This document shows positions 7,272-10,575 of a stretch of DNA of 10,575 nt, in pieces. Every line of letters starts with the position of its first letter. Position 1 is the first letter of the stretch. The stretch is from the NCBI GenBank assembly GCA_030837395.1, contig JAUPKO010000152.1, forward strand, positions 1 through 10,575. The letters are read 5' to 3'. The notes under the pieces are model-generated. The model saw nothing but the letters and a program-made list of their open reading frames with translations, searched no databases and had not been told where the DNA came from. The stretch comes from Actinomycetota bacterium. GTDB lineage: Bacteria > Actinomycetota > Actinomycetes > S36-B12 > UBA10799. The translations under genes were made by a program, and so were the position numbers.

Positions 7272-7294
7272 CGGCAACGGCGGTGCGCCGATGA
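7268..7294 (+). other. Eight-codon bridging reading frame linking crtYc stop to crtYd start
   Basis: ATG at 7268-7270 overlaps the crtYc stop TGA (7269-7271) as ATGA. It opens a frame reading MTATAVRR whose own stop TGA (7292-7294) overlaps the crtYd ATG (7291-7293) as a second ATGA. crtYd has no Shine-Dalgarno sequence, so ribosomes could be handed from crtYc to crtYd through this minicistron. The layout is seen directly; the function is inferred. The same frame is open for a long way upstream, so the peptide itself may mean nothing. Confidence 0.4.
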
Positions 7295-7743
7295 GTTACA
7301 CGGCGTTGGGGGCGGTGGCGATCATCACGGCGATCGTGGCAGACCTGTGGGTGTTCCGCACCCGACTGCTGACGCGCAGGGTGTTCTGGGTTTCGTACGC
7401 GATCATCGTGTTCTTCCAACTGCTCACCAACGGCGTTCTCACAGGATTTCGAATCGTGCGCTACGACGGTGCGGCGATCATCGGCTCCACCACGCCTGCC
7501 GACGGTCCGCCACCGATGTTCGGCGACGGCCGCGCGCTCTACGCGCCGATCGAGGACCTGATGTTCGGGTTTGGCCTGGTCGTGCTCACGCTGGTGTTGT
7601 GGGTGTGGTGGGGCCGTCGCGGTGTGCAGCGCCTGCCCTACTCCGGGCCGCCGATCCGCGGCTTCCCGGGCGCACGCCGGCTACCCGACGCGACCGGGTC
7701 CGAACCGCCGCCGGTTGACCCGGGCCTGCCGCCACGCCGGTAG
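7291..7743 (+). CDS. crtYd: Heterodimeric lycopene cyclase, subunit CrtYd (CrtYf-like)
   Basis: The second subunit of the two-part lycopene cyclase, 150 residues, with three hydrophobic helices (about 4-20, 29-46, 88-108). Family motifs are FFQLLTNGVLTGFRIVRYD (about 41-59) and APIEDLMFGFGLVVLTLVLWVWWGRR, where the PIEDL acidic pair is the conserved signature. The C-terminal 40 or so residues are soluble and Pro/Arg-rich, unlike the compact core, and the last 63 bases lie opposite the 3' end of crtB. The ATG at 7291 has no clear ribosome-binding site and is reached from crtYc across 19 bases, possibly by reinitiation. Whether the ring type is beta, epsilon or C50 cannot be read from the sequence. 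Confidence 0.92.
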   Translation: MSYTALGAVAIITAIVADLWVFRTRLLTRRVFWVSYAIIVFFQLLTNGVLTGFRIVRYDGAAIIGSTTPADGPPPMFGDGRALYAPIEDLMFGFGLVVLTLVLWVWWGRRGVQRLPYSGPPIRGFPGARRLPDATGSEPPPVDPGLPPRR

Positions 7744-8613
7744 CGCCACGGCGAGTCGTCGACGCATGCTCACGGTGGCACGACGATCGAACACCTCGTA
7801 GTCGATGTCCTCGACCGCGTCGACGATGCCGCAGTAGAGCACCCGGGCGGCCTCGATGCACGGCTGGGTGGCCGGATGAAGCGCCGCGATGCCGGGTCGA
7901 GAGCGTTCCTCCAGCTCCCGGACCCGCGCGATCTGCGCCGCCAGCGCGGCCTTCACCGCGGGTGTCGCGACACGGCGGTGCAGCACCTGCGGGGTGACGC
8001 CGAACTCGGCCAATTCCGTCAACGGCAGATAGATGCGCCCGCGGTCGAGGTCCTCGCCGACGTCACGTACGAAGTTGGCCAGTTGAAACGCCACCCCCAG
8101 ATCAGTGGCCCGATCCGCGGCAGTGGGGGTCGAAGGCTCCAGGATCGGCACCATCTGCAGGCCGATCACCGCTGCCGAGCCGTAGACGTATTCGTAGAGG
8201 TCGTCGTAGGTGGCGTAGTCGGTGACGGTCAGGTCCATGCGCATCGAATGCAGAAACGCCTCGAAGTGCGCGAGCGGGATGTCCCAACGCAGCACGGTGT
8301 CGACCACCGCTGCCGACACCGGGTGGCTCGACCGCCCCCGCTCGACATCGGCGTAGAACTCCTCGCCGAGGCGGTCCAACGCGGCTGACTTCTCGGCGGT
8401 CGAGAGGGTCGATCCGAGGTCGTCTACGATCTCGTCGGCATACCTCGCGAAGCCGTACAGCGCATGTACGTACGGCCGCTTGCCCGGCGGCAGCAGCTGC
8501 GTGGCCAAGTAGTAGGTCTTGCCGTGTTCGGCGTTCAGTTGCCGGCACCGTTCATAGGACGCGCGCAGGTCCGGGTCGGTGATTCCCGCCGCATCCAGTT
8601 CTCGCTCGCTCAC
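7681..8613 (-). CDS. crtB: Phytoene synthase (15-cis-phytoene synthase, squalene/phytoene synthase family)
   Basis: Condenses two geranylgeranyl diphosphates to phytoene, the committed step to carotenoids. It has 310 residues from the GTG at 8613. All the trans-isoprenyl synthase signatures are present: HGKTYYLATQLLP (30-42), ALYGFARYADEIVDD (51-65, first Asp-rich motif D60/D64/D65), YVYGSAAVIGLQM (142-154), and the second Asp-rich motif ANFVRDVGEDLDRGRIYLP (179-197, D184/D188). The GTG at 8613 is favoured because actinobacterial relatives begin close to the ELDAAGI stretch and CAAGAT stands 6 bases upstream. An ATG at 8631 would add MRQDGS, and the frame stays open further upstream into the mptA coding region without family similarity. 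The 3' end overlaps crtYd by 63 bases tail to tail. Confidence 0.95.
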   Translation of the reverse strand: MSERELDAAGITDPDLRASYERCRQLNAEHGKTYYLATQLLPPGKRPYVHALYGFARYADEIVDDLGSTLSTAEKSAALDRLGEEFYADVERGRSSHPVSAAVVDTVLRWDIPLAHFEAFLHSMRMDLTVTDYATYDDLYEYVYGSAAVIGLQMVPILEPSTPTAADRATDLGVAFQLANFVRDVGEDLDRGRIYLPLTELAEFGVTPQVLHRRVATPAVKAALAAQIARVRELEERSRPGIAALHPATQPCIEAARVLYCGIVDAVEDIDYEVFDRRATVSMRRRLAVALPAWRQARVNRRRFGPGRVG

Positions 8614-8619
8614 GCTCCC

Positions 8620-8625
8620 ATCTTG
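8620..8625 (-). promoter_or_regulatory. Weak candidate -10 box for crtB
   Basis: On the - strand CAAGAT lies exactly 6 bases before the GTG at 8613. It keeps the two most conserved positions (A2 and T6) of a -10 hexamer but not T1. No -35 box can be made out upstream. If crtB starts at the ATG at 8631 this box would be irrelevant. It falls in the 42-base spacer shared with the mptA promoter. Confidence 0.22.
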
Positions 8626-8643
8626 TCGCATCACGACGCTGGG

Positions 8644-8649
8644 TACCCT
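8644..8649 (+). promoter_or_regulatory. Candidate -10 box for leaderless mptA transcript
   Basis: TACCCT on the + strand is followed by 6 bases and then the GTG at 8656, so transcription would begin at the start codon itself. A TTG-containing -35-like element (TTGTCG, 8623-8628) has a short 15-base spacer and is doubtful. There is no Shine-Dalgarno sequence before the GTG, in keeping with a leaderless message. Confidence 0.48.
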
Positions 8650-8655
8650 GGTGCG

Positions 8656-10260
8656 GTGGCCGTCCTTTCGCAGAACTCCGGCTCGGTAGAGGTCGAGCCG
8701 CCGTCTGCGTTCGCCCTGCGCTACGTCGTGCCCGGTGTGGTCGCCTCCCTGTTGATCACACTCGGCTCGCTGGGGGTGGGCTGGCTGCCGCTGGATTCGA
8801 GCATCAACTCGTGGCCGCTGGTGGAGGCGCTGCGCGGCAGTACCTCCGGCACCGTGGTGAGCAAGGTCTCCGTGCTGATCGGTGTGGTGCTGCTGTTGCA
8901 ATCCTGGTTGGCCCTCGGGTACGGCGTGATGCACAGTTCGCTGCGGGGCACCCGGCGGTTGTGGATCACTTTCGCGGCCTGGGGCGCCCCCCTGGTGCTG
9001 GCGGTGCCGCTGTTCTCCCGCGATGTCTACTCCTACTTCGCGCAGGGGCTGTTGCTGCAGGAGGGCAAGGATCCCTATACCTCCGGTGTGGTGGCCCTGC
9101 CGGGCTGGTTCGGCACCGGGGCCGACCCGCTGTGGGGTGAGTCACCGGCTCCTTACGGGCCGCTGTTCCTGGTGCTCGAGCGCGGGGTGGCCTCGTTCTC
9201 GGCCGGTGATCCGCTGCTGGGCGCTTATGTGTTCCGACTGATCGCGCTGATCGGGGTGGGGATGATGGCCTGGGGGGTGATCCGCCTGGCCGAGATGCAC
9301 GGCATCAGCCGGTCGAAGGCGATGTGGTTGGTGGTGCTCAACCCTCTGGTCTATATGCACTTCATCGTCGGGATCCACAACGACGCCCTCATGGTGGGGT
9401 TCATCACGGTGGCTTTCGTGGCCGCCCTGGAGCGGCGCCCGGTGCTTGCCGTGGTGCTCATCGCACTCGCCGGTGCGGTCAAACCGATCGGTCTGCTGGC
9501 GCTGCCGTTCATCGGGCTGATCTGGGCCGGGCAGCGGGCTGGGTTCGGCCGGCGAGTGGTCAAGTGGATGTACAGCGTGTTGATTGTGGTTGCGGTGTTC
9601 GCGGCCCTGAGCTTGATCAGTCGCACAGGTATGGGCTGGCTCGATGCCCTCGCCACACCGGGGAAGGTCCGCACCTGGCTGTCGCCGCCCACCGCGCTGG
9701 GCATGATCACCGGCGGTATCGGCGAGTGGCTGGGGCTGGCCACCGCGGACACCATGGTGGCGATCTTTCGAGCCATCGGCCAGGTGGTCGCGCTGGGGCT
9801 GCTGGCCTGGTTGGCACTCAAGCCTGAGGGCCGTTCGGCCACCCGCGCTGCCGGGCTCGCGTTTATGATCACCGTGTTCCTGGGGCCGGTCGTGCAGCCC
9901 TGGTACGTGCTGTGGGGGCTGCCGCTGTTGGTGGCCGCGGGCCTGCGCCGCAACGAGTTGCGACTTGTGCTGTTGGGCACCGCCGTGTTCACCCTGCACG
10001 CGCTGGCGACGTCGAGTTCGACGCAGGACACCTTCCTGCAACTGTCCGAGGGCATCGGACTTCTGCTGGTCGCCGGCATCATCGCGGTGGTCCTGATGAC
10101 CAGTCCGCGTGAGCGGCGCCTGCTGCTGGGTGCACCGCAGGACCACGGACTGCTGCCGGACAATCCCGTCGCCGCAGGTATTGCGGCCAGCCGGATCATC
10201 ACCGGCCCGATCACGTCGAGCGTGCCGCCGGGTCAGACCCGCCTGGCGCGCGACGAATAG
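8656..10260 (+). CDS. mptA: Polyprenyl-phosphomannose-dependent alpha-1,6-mannosyltransferase, MptA/MptB-like (GT-C)
   Basis: An integral-membrane glycosyltransferase of the GT-C fold. In mycobacteria and corynebacteria MptA and MptB extend the alpha-1,6-mannan core of lipomannan/lipoarabinomannan, using polyprenyl-phosphate mannose outside the membrane. It has 534 residues and about 12 hydrophobic segments. Family features are PLFSRDVYSYFAQG (118-131, with Asp123 in the first extracytoplasmic loop where GT-C enzymes keep a catalytic acidic residue), KDPYTSGV, SPAPYGPL (163-170), VGIHNDALMVG (238-248) and QPWYVLWGLPLLVA (414-427). The GTG at 8656 gives a normal N terminus and lies 6 bases after a -10 box; the open frame continues 5' of it without similarity. 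It is divergent from crtB and overlaps crtI by 28 bases. MptA is preferred over MptB from the pknL/aroG neighbourhood only. Confidence 0.88.
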   Translation: MAVLSQNSGSVEVEPPSAFALRYVVPGVVASLLITLGSLGVGWLPLDSSINSWPLVEALRGSTSGTVVSKVSVLIGVVLLLQSWLALGYGVMHSSLRGTRRLWITFAAWGAPLVLAVPLFSRDVYSYFAQGLLLQEGKDPYTSGVVALPGWFGTGADPLWGESPAPYGPLFLVLERGVASFSAGDPLLGAYVFRLIALIGVGMMAWGVIRLAEMHGISRSKAMWLVVLNPLVYMHFIVGIHNDALMVGFITVAFVAALERRPVLAVVLIALAGAVKPIGLLALPFIGLIWAGQRAGFGRRVVKWMYSVLIVVAVFAALSLISRTGMGWLDALATPGKVRTWLSPPTALGMITGGIGEWLGLATADTMVAIFRAIGQVVALGLLAWLALKPEGRSATRAAGLAFMITVFLGPVVQPWYVLWGLPLLVAAGLRRNELRLVLLGTAVFTLHALATSSSTQDTFLQLSEGIGLLLVAGIIAVVLMTSPRERRLLLGAPQDHGLLPDNPVAAGIAASRIITGPITSSVPPGQTRLARDE

Positions 10261-10575
10261 CGCGGGTCCCGGCCGGTGATGCGTTCGGCGGCGAGCCGAC
10301 CGGAGATGAGCACCATCGGCACCCCCACCCCCGGCTGTGTGCCCGAACCGGTGAAGACCACGTTCTGACCCCACAGGTTGGCCGGGCGGAACGGACCTGT
10401 CTGCCCGAAGGAATGGGCAGCGGCAAACGGTGCGCCGCGCTCCATGCCACGGGCGGCCCAGTCCGCCGGGGTGGTCAGGTGCTCGACCTCAATGCCGTCG
10501 CCGAACCCGACGTAGCCGCGCTGCTCGAGGGTGGCCACCATCTGGTCGCGGTAGCGCGGCCCCTCGGAGGCCCAG
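10233..10575 (-). CDS. crtI: Phytoene desaturase CrtI, C-terminal end (N-terminal part beyond window)
   Basis: FAD-dependent desaturase that converts phytoene to lycopene through successive dehydrogenations, membrane-associated. Only the last 113 codons are present; the rest lies to the right of the window. Clear family marks are the PADWAARGMERGAPFAAAHSF stretch, QTGPFRPANLWGQNVVFTGS, and the C-terminal dinucleotide-binding signature GSGTQPGVGVPMVLISGRLAAERI (a variant of the usual THPGxGVP). The frame is intact to its TGA at 10233-10235. It lies on the same strand as crtB but is separated from it by mptA, which points the other way and overlaps the last 28 bases of crtI. Confidence 0.94.
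   Translation of the reverse strand, partial: WASEGPRYRDQMVATLEQRGYVGFGDGIEVEHLTTPADWAARGMERGAPFAAAHSFGQTGPFRPANLWGQNVVFTGSGTQPGVGVPMVLISGRLAAERITGRDPRYSSRARRV

Noticed and set aside
8464..8655. 5' extension of the mptA frame by 64 codons
   Set aside because: It lies antisense to crtB, shows no similarity to the family, and the GTG at 8656 has a well-placed -10 box.
8614..8934. 5' extension of the crtB frame by about 107 codons
   Set aside because: The extra residues are His/Gln/Arg-rich, lie antisense to the mptA start, and have no phytoene synthase similarity. The family N terminus begins at about 8613-8631.
9142..10374. 410-codon open frame on the - strand opposite mptA
   Set aside because: The translation is His/Gln/Arg-rich low complexity, typical of the antisense of a hydrophobic high-GC gene. 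The + strand has coherent membrane helices and Mpt motifs.
7681..10575. Possible recent horizontal insertion of the carotenoid genes
   Set aside because: No transposase, integrase, tRNA edge, flanking repeat or visible change in GC or codon use marks a boundary. The gene order is odd, but the sequence gives no sign of a recent mobile event.
1..10575. RNA genes, riboswitches, CRISPR arrays, prophage or toxin-antitoxin modules
   Set aside because: Looked for on both strands by eye. No tRNA-like cloverleaf, repeat-spacer pattern, conserved riboswitch core or small paired genes was found.

Overview
High-GC DNA from an actinobacterium. The evidence is the codon usage (G/C in third positions, many GTG starts), a class II DAHP synthase, a PASTA-type Ser/Thr kinase, a GT-C polyprenyl-phosphomannose mannosyltransferase of the lipomannan/lipoarabinomannan type, a heterodimeric (CrtYc/CrtYd) lycopene cyclase, and apparently leaderless GTG/ATG starts close to TAnnnT boxes. 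No genus can be named from the sequence alone. Coding density is very high. I see no tRNA, rRNA, CRISPR array, insertion sequence or phage gene, and no gene-free stretch longer than about 130 bases.

Left part (1-2216, + strand): the C-terminal two thirds of the shikimate-pathway DAHP synthase; an O6-alkylguanine-DNA alkyltransferase overlapping it by 11 bases; and, after a G-rich spacer, a small cytoplasmic molybdopterin oxidoreductase of the sulfite-oxidase fold. Middle (2244-5466, - strand): a PknL/PknB-like receptor kinase with four PASTA repeats, followed after 7 bases by an EamA/DMT transporter. A 125-base divergent region separates the kinase from the next + strand operon.

Right part (5592-10575): a carotenoid locus built around a cell-envelope gene. 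On the + strand, a ferredoxin-reductase-like flavoprotein is followed closely by crtYc and crtYd. crtB (-) runs into crtYd with a 63-base tail-to-tail overlap. crtB is divergent from an mptA-like mannosyltransferase (+) with a 42-base spacer. mptA overlaps crtI (-, cut by the window end) tail to tail by 28 bases. Together crtB (phytoene synthesis), crtI (desaturation to lycopene) and crtYc/crtYd (cyclisation) give most of a route from geranylgeranyl diphosphate to a cyclic carotenoid. A GGPP synthase is not in view.

The order aroG - pknL - mptA matches the Mycobacterium tuberculosis neighbourhood Rv2178c (aroG) - Rv2176 (pknL) - Rv2174 (mptA). Here the place of the PknL substrate Rv2175c is taken by the flavoprotein/carotenoid genes, and mptA is inverted. 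The most notable features are this interleaving of carotenoid and envelope-glycan genes, the non-contiguous crtI/mptA/crtB arrangement, and an eight-codon ATGA-to-ATGA bridge between crtYc and crtYd. I found no wholly new system. The unusual content lies in gene arrangement, not in unknown protein families.
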